This document shows positions 25,844-33,245 of a stretch of 33,245 nucleotides of DNA, one piece after another (within the stretch, counting starts at the first letter, position 1; each line of letters begins with the position of its first letter). The translations under genes and the position numbers were made by a program. The stretch lies in contig JAPLNA010000159.1 in assembly GCA_026693065.1 (NCBI GenBank), positions 1-33,245 of the forward strand. Direction: 5' to 3'. This DNA comes from Planctomycetota bacterium. GTDB taxonomy: Bacteria > Planctomycetota > Phycisphaerae > SM23-33. Below the pieces are notes generated by a model. The model did no database searches, had not been told where the DNA came from, and was given only the letters and a program-made list of their open reading frames with translations.

Positions 25844-25867
25844 GCCGGAACCGGTCGGGACCCCTGT

Positions 25868-27616
25868 TCATCTTCGGGATACGCCCGTCATCGGCCGTCG
25901 TTTCAGCAACATAGGAAGGGCGGCGGCGAAGATGGCAAAGAGCGTGGCCGGCTCGGGAAGGCTCGCCAGGGGATACGTGCCGACAAGACCGCCGGATTCG
26001 CCGAAGTGGTCTTTCAGCAGGCCGAAATCCTCCGGGCCGATCTCGCCGTCGTCGTTGGCGTCGCCCAGCGTCCAGCTCTCCTGGTTGCCGTGGGCCAGGC
26101 CCTCGAGGCCGAAGTGGTCCTTCAGGATGCCGAAGTCCTCCGGCCCGACCTCGCCGTCCCGGTTGAAGTCGCCGGGGATGGTGCTGGCGGTGACCAGGGC
26201 GATAATGTCCGCGGGCGCCCCGGCGTGCTGGAGGGCGGCGATGAAGCCCGGTGAATCCGCGGCGGTCACCGCGGCGTCGCCGTTGAAGTCGCCGGCGAGA
26301 TACCGGCCGCCGGGATAGGCCGCACCGAAGGCCGTGCTGGTGAGAGTCTCGGCCCGGCGGAAGAGGGTAACGTCGTCCTGGGTGAGCCACTGGTCGTTGC
26401 TCAGGTCGCCGGCGTAGCTCAGGGGCGCCGGCCAGGCCGTCAGGCCCCCGAGAATGCTCTGCAACGGGGAAATCAGCGAGTCGGTGTACACCGTGCCGTC
26501 GGTCGGGCGGCGGTCGAAGAGGACCGAATAGGTCCAGTTGCTCGCGCCGCTCTGGTACTGGAGCATCAGGGTGTCCGTGCCGTCGAGCGAGCCCTCGTGG
26601 GCCCACCAGTAGTTGGTGTAGGTGGTGTAGTCCGACCGCAGCTTGCCGATCTCCGGGCCGTACGCGATCCGACGCTGGGCCAGCGTGGCGATCGCCTTCG
26701 CCGAGCCGATCAGCCCGCCGTAGGCCATGGCCTTCTCGTGGTCCCACCCGCCGTAGGGGGAGGAAACGCTCGGCCCGGTCGGGTTGTAGACGTTCTGGGC
26801 GAGGTACGGGCTGGAGTAGACGGGCTCTCGCGGGTCCTGATTGGCCGCGAAGGTCCGCCCAGCGTTGATCTCCCACGCGGGGATGCCGGCCGGGGCCAGT
26901 ACCTTGCTGTCGACGTAGGACTCATACCCCTGGCCCGAGACGGCCTCGACGACCATGCCCAGGAACATGAAGCCGATGTTGGAATAGCTCGTCGCCGTGC
27001 CCGGGGTGAACTGGAGGGGCTGGCTGAGGATGTAGCGGGCGCTGGCGGCGATGCCAGGCGGGCTGGGCAGGCCCATCGCGTTGGCGATCGACACATCCCG
27101 GAACGCCAGGTCGCCCGCGACGTCGCGGTTCCACCCGCCCTGGTGGGCGAGCAGTTCGCCCACGGTGATATCCCGCAGCCGTGCGTCCCCCAGCGTTCCG
27201 TTGTACGGACTGACGTTCAAGACCCCGCCGTTGCCGCTCAGATTGAACACCTTGGCGTTCAGGCTGAGCTGCCCGTCCTTGATGAGTTGCTGGACCGCCG
27301 AGGCCGTCACGGGCTTGGACACGCTGGCCAGGCGCATGAGGGCGTTCTCCTGCATCGGCTTGCTTCCCCCGGCCGCGTCGGTGTAGCCGAAGCCCCGCTC
27401 GTAGACGACCTTGTTGTTGTGGGTAATCGCGATCGTGCCGCCGGGAATGGGCTTGCCGGCCATGAAATTCTGCATCAGCGTATCGACCGCCTGCAGTTGG
27501 GGCACATACGTCCCCGTCACGGGCAGGACGGCCCCCGCCGGCCTCGCGCCAGCCAGGCAAAACGCCACCCCCGCCACCAGGCCCACGAGGGCCGGCGTCA
27601 TCGTTCGGTTTGGCAT
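25868..27616 (-). CDS. Exported serine hydrolase (beta-lactamase/class C PBP type) with dockerin-like loops and PEP-CTERM
   Basis: This 582-residue protein has a signal peptide (about 1-29) and a class-C beta-lactamase-like domain to about residue 400. The catalytic motifs are S98-V-S-K101, Y211-S-N213 and H340-E-G342, matching SxxK, YxN and HxG. The third is often KTG in PBPs, so an esterase or D-Ala peptidase role is likelier than beta-lactam hydrolysis. A first dockerin-like stretch follows (GDLSNDQWLTQDD and GDFNGDAAVTAAD), then the shared block with GDFNRDGEVGPED and GDANDDGEIGPED, and the PEP-CTERM tail (LPEPATLFAIF, KRRP). The tail should place the enzyme on the cell surface. A Gfo/Idh/MocA gene ends 57 bp upstream. 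Confidence 0.9.
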   Translation of the reverse strand: MPNRTMTPALVGLVAGVAFCLAGARPAGAVLPVTGTYVPQLQAVDTLMQNFMAGKPIPGGTIAITHNNKVVYERGFGYTDAAGGSKPMQENALMRLASVSKPVTASAVQQLIKDGQLSLNAKVFNLSGNGGVLNVSPYNGTLGDARLRDITVGELLAHQGGWNRDVAGDLAFRDVSIANAMGLPSPPGIAASARYILSQPLQFTPGTATSYSNIGFMFLGMVVEAVSGQGYESYVDSKVLAPAGIPAWEINAGRTFAANQDPREPVYSSPYLAQNVYNPTGPSVSSPYGGWDHEKAMAYGGLIGSAKAIATLAQRRIAYGPEIGKLRSDYTTYTNYWWAHEGSLDGTDTLMLQYQSGASNWTYSVLFDRRPTDGTVYTDSLISPLQSILGGLTAWPAPLSYAGDLSNDQWLTQDDVTLFRRAETLTSTAFGAAYPGGRYLAGDFNGDAAVTAADSPGFIAALQHAGAPADIIALVTASTIPGDFNRDGEVGPEDFGILKDHFGLEGLAHGNQESWTLGDANDDGEIGPEDFGLLKDHFGESGGLVGTYPLASLPEPATLFAIFAAALPMLLKRRPMTGVSRR

Positions 27617-27673
27617 GCTCTGCTCGCCCTCTCGACGACGCGCCGGCGGCCCGACAGGCGTTCTTGGGCCCGC

Positions 27674-28747
27674 TTAGCGGATCTGGACTTCCTTGCCGGC
27701 GGCGGCGGAGCGGAAGATGCCGTCGATGATCTTCTGGGTCCAGATGGTTTCGGTGGCCGGCACGAAGACGGGCTTGTCGTGCTGGACGGCGTCGACGAAG
27801 CTGGCCAGCTCCAGCTCGTGGATGCTGATGTCGGCGGGCTTGCCGTGCAGGTCCACCGTGACGAAGTCGCGCGGGGTGCAGTCCATCAGGTGCCCGTTGG
27901 TCTCCAACTGCACCGACAGCGGGCTCAGGCTCGCCCCGCCCTTGTCGCCGACGATGTGGCAGCCCTCGCGGTCCTGGTCCAGGTTGGCGATGAAACTGCA
28001 CTCGATGCTCATCGTGGCCCCGTTGGCGAACCGCACCAGCCCGCAGGCGAAGTCCTCGACGGTGTAGGTCTTCCAGTCCCACTCGCCGAACATGCCGAAG
28101 TGGCCCGGGGTGTTGCCGATTGTGCGATATACCTGCCCGCTGACGGCCACCGGAATCGGCTTGCCCATCACGTACCAGCACAGGTCGATCTGGTGGACGC
28201 CGATGTCGATCAGCCCGCCGCCGCCCTGCTCTTCCAGCCGCCCGAAGACGCCCCAACTGGGCACGCCGCGGCGGCGGATGGCCTGGCAGCGGGCGAAGTA
28301 GATCTTGCCCAGCGCGCCGCTGTCCACGAGGCCCTTGACGTATCCGGCGTCGGTGCGGTAGCGGTGCATCAGGCCGATCTGCAGTTTGCGTTTGGCGGCC
28401 TTGGCGGCGTCGATCATCTTCTGCGCCTCGCCCGGGGTCATCGCCATGGGCTTCTCGCACAGCACGTGCTTGCCGGCCTTCAGGGCGTTCAGGGTGATGC
28501 TCATGTGGGTTTTGTTGGGGGTGCAGACGCTGACGGCGTCGATTTCCTTGAGCTTGAGCAGGGCGCGATGGTCGGCGAAGCAGCGTTCGGCCGGCACGTT
28601 GTAGACCTTGCTCTTGGCGGCGAGCACGTCGGGCTTGATATCGCACAGCGCCCAGACCTCCGCCTGCCCGCTCTTGACGTACCCGCTGTTGTGCACGCCG
28701 GAGATGCCCCCGTTGCCGATGATGCCGACCTTGATCTTCTTGGACAT
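27674..28747 (-). CDS. Gfo/Idh/MocA family oxidoreductase
   Basis: The 357-residue enzyme opens with a Rossmann fold (KIKVGIIGNGGISGVHNSGY). CEKPMAMTPGEAQKM is at about residues 99-113. The catalytic-region segment is GGGGLIDIGVHQIDLCWYVM, carrying the usual D-x-x-x-H-x-x-D pattern. It acts on an unknown sugar-like or cyclitol substrate with NAD(P). No signal peptide is seen. It shares little beyond family motifs with the enzyme at 18334. Its promoter lies in the 104-bp gap after the DUF4159 gene, and the serine hydrolase gene follows after 57 bp, so they may be co-transcribed. Confidence 0.93.
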   Translation of the reverse strand: MSKKIKVGIIGNGGISGVHNSGYVKSGQAEVWALCDIKPDVLAAKSKVYNVPAERCFADHRALLKLKEIDAVSVCTPNKTHMSITLNALKAGKHVLCEKPMAMTPGEAQKMIDAAKAAKRKLQIGLMHRYRTDAGYVKGLVDSGALGKIYFARCQAIRRRGVPSWGVFGRLEEQGGGGLIDIGVHQIDLCWYVMGKPIPVAVSGQVYRTIGNTPGHFGMFGEWDWKTYTVEDFACGLVRFANGATMSIECSFIANLDQDREGCHIVGDKGGASLSPLSVQLETNGHLMDCTPRDFVTVDLHGKPADISIHELELASFVDAVQHDKPVFVPATETIWTQKIIDGIFRSAAAGKEVQIR

Positions 28748-28814
28748 TGTCTGGACGCCTTTCCTGCGATGGCCGAACGCTTCTCACTGGCGCCTGCCGC
28801 CAGCGACGCTCCTC

Positions 28815-28842
28815 ATCCTACAGATTTTGCGCGATTCGACAA
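28815..28842 (-). promoter_or_regulatory. Candidate promoter of the oxidoreductase gene
   Basis: On the minus strand TTGTCG (28837-28842) is separated by 16 bases from TAGGAT (28815-28820), each matching four of six consensus bases. It lies about 68 bp before the ATG at 28747, just after the DUF4159 stop. Confidence 0.4.
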
Positions 28843-28851
28843 GCAAAGATA

Positions 28852-31357
28852 TCACTTCCCCCGGCAGGCCAGCGAAAGCATGTTGCGGAGCAGGCACAGG
28901 GCCGATCGGCTCGAGTACCCGTCCAGGCTCGCGTACGGGCAGCCCAGCAGGGCGGTGGTGACGTCCTCGCGGCTGAGGTAGAGCCGGGGGACGTCGTCGA
29001 AGAGTACGGCCTTCAGCAGCGGCATCTCGGGCGTGCGACCGAGGCGCTTCGTGGTCCGCGGGGCGTAGGTGACCGACTTGATCTCCAGTTCCGGGAGTTT
29101 CATCATCTCGTTGTCGGCGGGCAGGTCGACGAGCGGGCGGCCGGGACAGATGGCGGGGATGAGTTTCTCGGCCTGCTGGGCGAAGGGGGCGGAGGCCCCG
29201 ATGGCTTCGATCAGGAGGGTTCCCCCGCCCTCGACGAAGGCCTTGAGGGCGGCGATCTCGGCGGCGGAGAGGTTGAGTGGCCCGACGCCGGCGAGGTGGG
29301 CGAACCGCACCTTCTGGGCGGCCAGTTGGTCGATGGGGATCGGGCCGACGATCTCCACGCTGAGGGCATCGTGAACGGCCATCACCTGGCGGAACCGTTC
29401 GAGGGCGAGGGGCTCGGGGTCGGCGTTACCGGCGAACCGCAGGCGGGCCAGTTTCAGGGGCGCTGCCGCCGGGGCCGCCGCCGCCAACACCTTCGCGTCG
29501 GGCCAGTGGCTTTGGGCGCGGTGGCGCATCAGCTTGACCTCCCCCGTGACCAGCCGTGCGATATTGAAGGAGACCTGGAAGCTCTCCGGGCGAGAGACGT
29601 GCTTGTTGGTCTGCCAGTCCAAGGCCAGGTCCTGGTCGCTGTGGTAGGCCAGCACGCGGACGCCGTTGGTGACGACGTACATGGGAGGCCCGGCGGGCAT
29701 GGGGAAGCCGGCGTCCTTGTTGTAGATCTCGTGCGTCTTGGGGGCGAGGGTGATCTCGCCGTCGGGGAACAGTTTGGCGTAGAGTTTCCGCATGCCGCTC
29801 CGGAAGGCCTCCCCGCCGCACTCGGCGACGGAGAAGATCGTGCCCCCCTCGCGGACGTAGCGTTGGAGACGGGCGACCTGGGCGTCGGTGAACGTCGGGG
29901 CCTTGGAGCCGGAAATGTACAGGATCGGCGCGTCGTGCCAGTCGGTGGACTCGGAATCCACGTCGACGATCTGCCAGCCGATCTGACGTTCGAGAGTACG
30001 GCTGACCCAGCGGGTCAGGTGGGCCAGTTCCCGCGGGCGATTGTTCCAGTCGCCGGGGCGCTTGAGTTTGTTGAACAGGACGGGGTTGCGCCCCCGGGCC
30101 AGGAACAGGATGGTGTAGGCCGGCTCCCAGATACTGCCCCACTGGACGCCGGCCCCGGGGCCCAGGAGAATCTTCGTGCCGTGGCGGTACCACTCGATGC
30201 CGCCGAAGTACTTGTACCCGCTGGCCAGGGCCACCCGCTCGACGCCGTAGAGGTGATAGTGCATCGACTGGACGGCCGAGGGGTTGAAACTGGCGGCGAA
30301 GTTCTTCTCCAGCCATTTCATGCCGCGATCGATGGTGGCGGCGTTGGGGGGGGTGGCGCCGCACTGGATGGAGTCGGCCCCGTAGAGCTGGTCGTAACAG
30401 ACGAACAGGCTGGCCAGCCCGGCGGTGGCCATGGTGGCCGTGCCCAGCCCGGACGTGGACCGCTGCCCGGCGTCATACCCCCAACCGCCGTCGCCGTTCT
30501 GGCGGCTTCGCCAATGGCCCCAGGCCTCCTGCCAGTACTTGGCGGGGATCTCGACGTCGGCCTGGGCGGCGGCCCAGACGCCCAGGAGGGCGTAGGAAGT
30601 AGCTGTAGCCGCCGTGATTGGACTTCTCGATCAGCAGCTTGGCGTCCTGCTGGAGGGGCTTGCGATACTGGACGCCGCCCTGGCGGACGGCGGCCTGGTA
30701 GGCATTGGCGCGGAAGGCGACGTCGTACGTCTGGTCGCTGGTGGTCCCCTCCAGCCAATCGAGGGCCTTCTTCATCCGGGGGTCGTGGTACGTCAGCCCG
30801 CCCTCCAGCAGGGCGTAGACCGCCATCGCCGTCACCCCCATCTGGTGCATGGGGATGGGCTTCTGCCCCGGTGGCGGCCCCCCCGTGCCGATACCCGACC
30901 GGGCGGACTGATACATCAGGATCGGCTCCCACGAACCGTCTATCTGCTGGGCCGACAGGATCCGATCGCTGGCCGACCGGATCATCTGCTCCACCTGCTC
31001 GTTGGTGAAGGCCCCGAAGGTCAGCAGTTGGCGATCGGCTTCGACGTTGCGCGGATCGAAGGGCCCGGCGGGACGGCTGGCGGCGACCGGGGCCGTCTCG
31101 GCGCCCCCGGCCGGTTCCCCCGGCGCCGGCGGCGAGCCCGGGCCGCCCTCTACCTTCTGCCCGCACTGGGGGCAAAACTTCGCCCCGGGCCCCAGCGGCG
31201 CTCCGCACCGGGCGCACGCCGCCTGCACCTTGGCGCCGCAGGACGGGCAGAAGTTAGACCCATCGGGAATCTGCCCCTTGCAGTTGGGGCACACGCCGGC
31301 CAGGCACGCGCCCGTCACCGCGGCCAGCACGATCACGATCAGTACCGTTCTTGCCAT
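28852..31357 (-). pseudogene. Zinc-ribbon / alpha-alpha-toroid / DUF4159 protein, frameshifted
   Basis: Two frames together encode one protein. The first starts at 31357 with a signal-like segment (MARTVLIVIVLAAVTGACLAG) and two zinc ribbons (CPNCKGQIPDGSNFCPSCG, then CARCGAPLGPGAKFCPQCG). A Pro-rich linker and a toroid-like domain (IDGSWEPILMYQSA, MAVYALLEGG) follow until the frame is lost near 30597. The second frame resumes the same protein (ALLGVWAAAQAD, GDGGWGYDAG) and continues with DUF4159 (NRPRELAHLTRWVSRTLERQ) to 28852. Removing one T in AGCTACTTCC (minus strand) gives one 834-residue chain. The function of DUF4159 is unknown. Sequencing error is a likely explanation; if real, the DUF4159 half is not translated from the first start. 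Confidence 0.82.
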
Positions 31358-31402
31358 AGGGGGCCTTCGGAGCGGGCGATTGCCGCTCGCCCGACGGTGG
31401 CC

Positions 31403-31431
31403 ATTCTCCGTTCTCGGCCCCCGCCGGTCAA
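31403..31431 (-). promoter_or_regulatory. Candidate promoter of the DUF4159 gene
   Basis: On the minus strand TTGACC (31426-31431) is 17 bases from GAGAAT (31403-31408). It lies 46 bp upstream of the ATG at 31357. The -10 box is weak. Confidence 0.35.
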
Positions 31432-31500
31432 GGGTTTCCGCCGCTGAGCCTCCCCAGTTTGCCTTCGGAAACAATAGGCAATCCCAACAACCGGAAACAT

Positions 31501-31656
31501 GGGGAGAGCGTGCGGACGCTCTCCCCAAACCCCTCTGCCCGGCCCACACACCCCCCAACAGAACCGGAAGGGAAACTCGCGCGGCAATCGGGTGTGCCAT
31601 GGTTCTGGCGTGTGTGAGCCGGGGAAGGGGGTGCGGGGGAATCCGCCTTCGGCGGA
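31501..31656. repeat. Hairpin-bounded inverted element, copy C (opposite orientation)
   Basis: It starts with the perfect 10-bp hairpin GGGGAGAGCG/CGCTCTCCCC (31501-31510/31517-31526, loop TGCGGA), followed by AACCCCTCTGCCCGGCCCAC. The other half-site ends in a different hairpin, TCCGCC/GGCGGA (31642-31647/31651-31656). Compared with copies A and B that stem has a wholly different sequence, yet it pairs at the same place. It lacks the left flank found in A and B. Confidence 0.8.
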
Positions 31657-31723
31657 CCGGGTCCTCCGCCAACGGGGTCCTCTACATCGCACACCTCCTC
31701 ACCCAGGCTTTTCCTGGCGCACA

Positions 31724-31899
31724 GAGAAAGGGATTTCAGGATTATGGGATTGAAACGCGAAGACAGAACCCCCGGAAGCTGGAACGGTCGCATGCTTGTG
31801 GCCGGAGGTCACCGGACGACACAGGGCAGCCTCGTTCTTCTCCGAGGCATTCTGTTCAATCCCATAATCCCATAATCCTGAAATCCAATCCCTTTCTCT
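31724..31899. repeat. Imperfect inverted repeat with GGATTATGGGATT arms
   Basis: The left arm 31724-31754 and the inverse right arm 31855-31899 share GAGAAAGGG, ATTTCAGGATTATGGG and ATTGAA. The right arm carries two extra internal stretches, one being a second copy of ATTATGGG. The 100 bp between the arms hold no gene. Confidence 0.8.
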
Positions 31900-31943
31900 C
31901 GTACCTGCCTATGCCAATGTGCCCTCGACCGAAACTGGGGTTG
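31895..31943 (+). repeat. 49-bp dispersed segment, second copy
   Basis: It matches 13810-13858 in the same orientation: both read TCTCTCG, then ACCT, then GCCA, TGTG and CTCG in step, with scattered substitutions. It overlaps the end of the inverted repeat. Confidence 0.6.
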
Positions 31944-31991
31944 AGCCAGTTTCCGCCGCCGGTGGGGGCGACGGGGCGCGTGAGAGTTTCC

Positions 31992-32020
31992 TATACAGCC
32001 CCGCCCGGGTCGGATATGAT
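31992..32020 (+). promoter_or_regulatory. Candidate promoter of the thioredoxin-like gene
   Basis: TATACA (31992-31997) is 17 bases from TATGAT (32015-32020). The start codon is 50 bp downstream, preceded by CAGGAGA. Confidence 0.5.
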
Positions 32021-32070
32021 GGTGGACGACCTGTCCGCCGCCGACAGCGGCAGACGGCAGGAGACAAGTC

Positions 32071-33207
32071 ATGACGAACAGCCATGGGCTCTGGCGGCAG
32101 GCGATTCCGGCGGCGTGCGTAGCGTTCTTGACGGCGGCGCTGGCGGGTCAGACGGCCCCGGCGGACAAGACTCCGCCCCCCAAGCCCCAGACGCGAGAGG
32201 CCGCCCCGTCGACCTGGGACAGCTCGGAACTGGCGGCGGTCAAACTCGGCTCGCCGCTGGCCGGGCCCGACGCGGACGTCGAAGCGTTCCGTGGCAACGT
32301 CGTGGTGATCGTGATGTGGCAGCCCGCCGACCTGCGCTCGGTGGCGTCTCTGGACCAACTCAAGCGGTTCTACGAGGCCCATCGCGCCGCGGGCCTGGCC
32401 GTCATCGCCGGCGAGGGCTCCGGGATGCGGGAGAAGGCCGCCGCGGCCGCCAGGGCGCTCAAGCCCTCCTTCCCCGTCGTGGCCGGACTGACCCTGCCGA
32501 TGCCGGAGATCTTCAAGAAGGGACAGACCAACCGCGACGGCAAGCAGTTGACGGCGCTCGTGTACGATCACACGGGCACGGCCAAGGCCGCCTTCCCCGG
32601 CTTCAGCGTCGAGGCCCAGAACGCCGCCCTCAAGTACCTGGCCCTCCGCCCGCATCCGCTGCTGGGCGCCCAGACGTACAAGAAGATCGCCCCGGCGGTG
32701 GCCCTGGTTCGCTCGGAGCAATACGGCTCGGCCCTGAAGTACTGCAAGGAGCGCACCGAGAGCGACAAGGCCGACGAGGACACCAAGGCCGAGGCCTCCG
32801 CCCTCCAGGGCAACCTCGAAACCTACGCCGATCGCCTGACCAAACAGGCCCTCGACAAGCAGTCGGAGCGGCCTTCGCAGACGGTGAGTATCCTGACGAA
32901 CGTGCGGCAGCTCTACCGGGGCAGCGCCCCGGGGGAGGAGGCCGGGAAACAGTTGGCGGAACTGCTAAAGGACAAGGCGTTCCAGACCACACTGGAAGCA
33001 GAGAAGGAATACCTGGCCATCCGCTCGGCGGCCGCCGGCATTCCGACCTGCCCGTCGGACGCGCAGGAAAAGAAGAAGTGGCAAGGCAAGTTCGCCGGTC
33101 CGGTCCGCGAGATCCGCAAGCGGGCCGTCCTGATGAAGAAGAAGTTCGGCGACATCTGGCACACCCAGCAGGCCGAGGCGATCGCAACGGAACTCGAGGG
33201 CGCCTGA
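32071..33207 (+). CDS. Exported thioredoxin-fold protein lacking CxxC
   Basis: The 378-residue protein has a signal peptide (about 1-26, ending near ALAGQTAP), a Pro-rich linker and a thioredoxin/TlpA-like domain with AFRGNVVVIVMWQPADLRS at residues 72-90. In TlpA/AhpC relatives the cysteines follow this Trp (WCxxC). Here the place is WQPADLRS, so no redox pair exists. The domain continues with FYEAHRAAGLAVIAGEG and ALVYDHTGTAKAAF. A Lys/Glu/Ala-rich helical C-terminal half follows (about 200-378), of unknown role. GGAG lies upstream of the ATG. It may be a structural or binding protein in the envelope. Confidence 0.8.
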   Translation: MTNSHGLWRQAIPAACVAFLTAALAGQTAPADKTPPPKPQTREAAPSTWDSSELAAVKLGSPLAGPDADVEAFRGNVVVIVMWQPADLRSVASLDQLKRFYEAHRAAGLAVIAGEGSGMREKAAAAARALKPSFPVVAGLTLPMPEIFKKGQTNRDGKQLTALVYDHTGTAKAAFPGFSVEAQNAALKYLALRPHPLLGAQTYKKIAPAVALVRSEQYGSALKYCKERTESDKADEDTKAEASALQGNLETYADRLTKQALDKQSERPSQTVSILTNVRQLYRGSAPGEEAGKQLAELLKDKAFQTTLEAEKEYLAIRSAAAGIPTCPSDAQEKKKWQGKFAGPVREIRKRAVLMKKKFGDIWHTQQAEAIATELEGA

Positions 33208-33245
33208 GCCGCCCGGGCTCTGCCCCGGAGGCAATCGAATCGCCC

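Larger units (their letters stand above)
31358..32070. other. 713-bp divergent intergenic region built of repeats
   Basis: It separates the DUF4159 gene (minus) from the thioredoxin-like gene (plus). It contains the candidate promoters for both, the inverted-element copy C (31501-31656), an imperfect inverted repeat (31724-31754 with 31855-31899) and the 49-bp segment shared with 13810-13858. I see no gene in it; short open frames follow the repeats. Confidence 0.7.

Noticed and set aside
30590-30605. Programmed ribosomal frameshifting in the DUF4159 gene
   Set aside because: No X-XXY-YYZ slippery heptamer, internal Shine-Dalgarno site or downstream pseudoknot was evident; an extra base is the simpler explanation.
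28747-31008. A 753-codon plus-strand frame
   Set aside because: Antisense to the DUF4159 gene; low-complexity composition.

Overview
The window is GC-rich bacterial chromosome, most likely from the phylum Planctomycetota and probably a Phycisphaerae-type lineage. This is inferred from the gene families together: two exported proteins ending in PEP-CTERM sorting tails behind dockerin-like EF-hand loops, a DUF4159 protein with an alpha/alpha-toroid-like domain, a DUF2330 protein, two Gfo/Idh/MocA oxidoreductases, a stand-alone URO-D-superfamily protein and paralogous GroELs. No rRNA or tRNA gene was seen, so the taxonomy is a family-level inference.

Layout. 1-2000: the tail of an IS30-type transposase, then a HIT-family gene broken by an exact 50-bp tandem duplication, overlapping (ATGA) an HD-domain dNTPase gene (dgt). 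2000-10000 (minus strand): a chaperone cluster transcribed groEL(GGM tail)-groES-groEL(no tail)-dnaJ-grpE-fmdB, followed by a large membrane protein. DnaJ lacks its second CxxCxGxG zinc motif. 10500-15000 (plus): a small hypothetical gene, a GH31 glycosidase and a URO-D-like protein, separated by repeat-rich DNA. 15400-20000: an accessory stretch with a two-TM hypothetical protein, a DUF5677-like protein, a RelE/ParE-XRE toxin-antitoxin pair, a Gfo/Idh/MocA oxidoreductase and an unrecognised 195-aa protein. 20400-31400 (minus): a beta-propeller glycosidase-like protein, a lipoprotein/DUF2330 pair, a YkgJ-like cysteine-cluster protein, two dockerin/PEP-CTERM proteins (one fused to a serine hydrolase), a second Gfo/Idh/MocA enzyme and a frameshifted zinc-ribbon/toroid/DUF4159 gene. 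32071-33207 (plus): an exported thioredoxin-fold protein without its CxxC.

The most unusual content is in the intergenic DNA. Gaps are mosaics of dispersed repeats that contain no credible gene. One family (three copies, 156-162 bp) consists of two inverted half-sites, each a stem-loop next to a conserved core; the stems differ in sequence between half-sites while pairing is kept. A second family has a GC hairpin followed by CTTGTCG. It occurs as single copies at 18.2 and 20.1 kb and as an inverted REPIN-like pair at 4.0 kb, with a compensatory base-pair change in the stem. The two families occur in opposite order in two gaps, so they behave as independent modules.

Functionally the window combines protein folding (GroEL/ES, DnaJ, GrpE), nucleotide housekeeping (HIT, Dgt), carbohydrate processing (GH31, propeller hydrolase, Gfo/Idh/MocA) and cell-surface or exported proteins (PEP-CTERM, DUF2330, DUF4159). 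Two genes (HIT and DUF4159) need a sequence edit to be intact, which may be real decay or assembly error.
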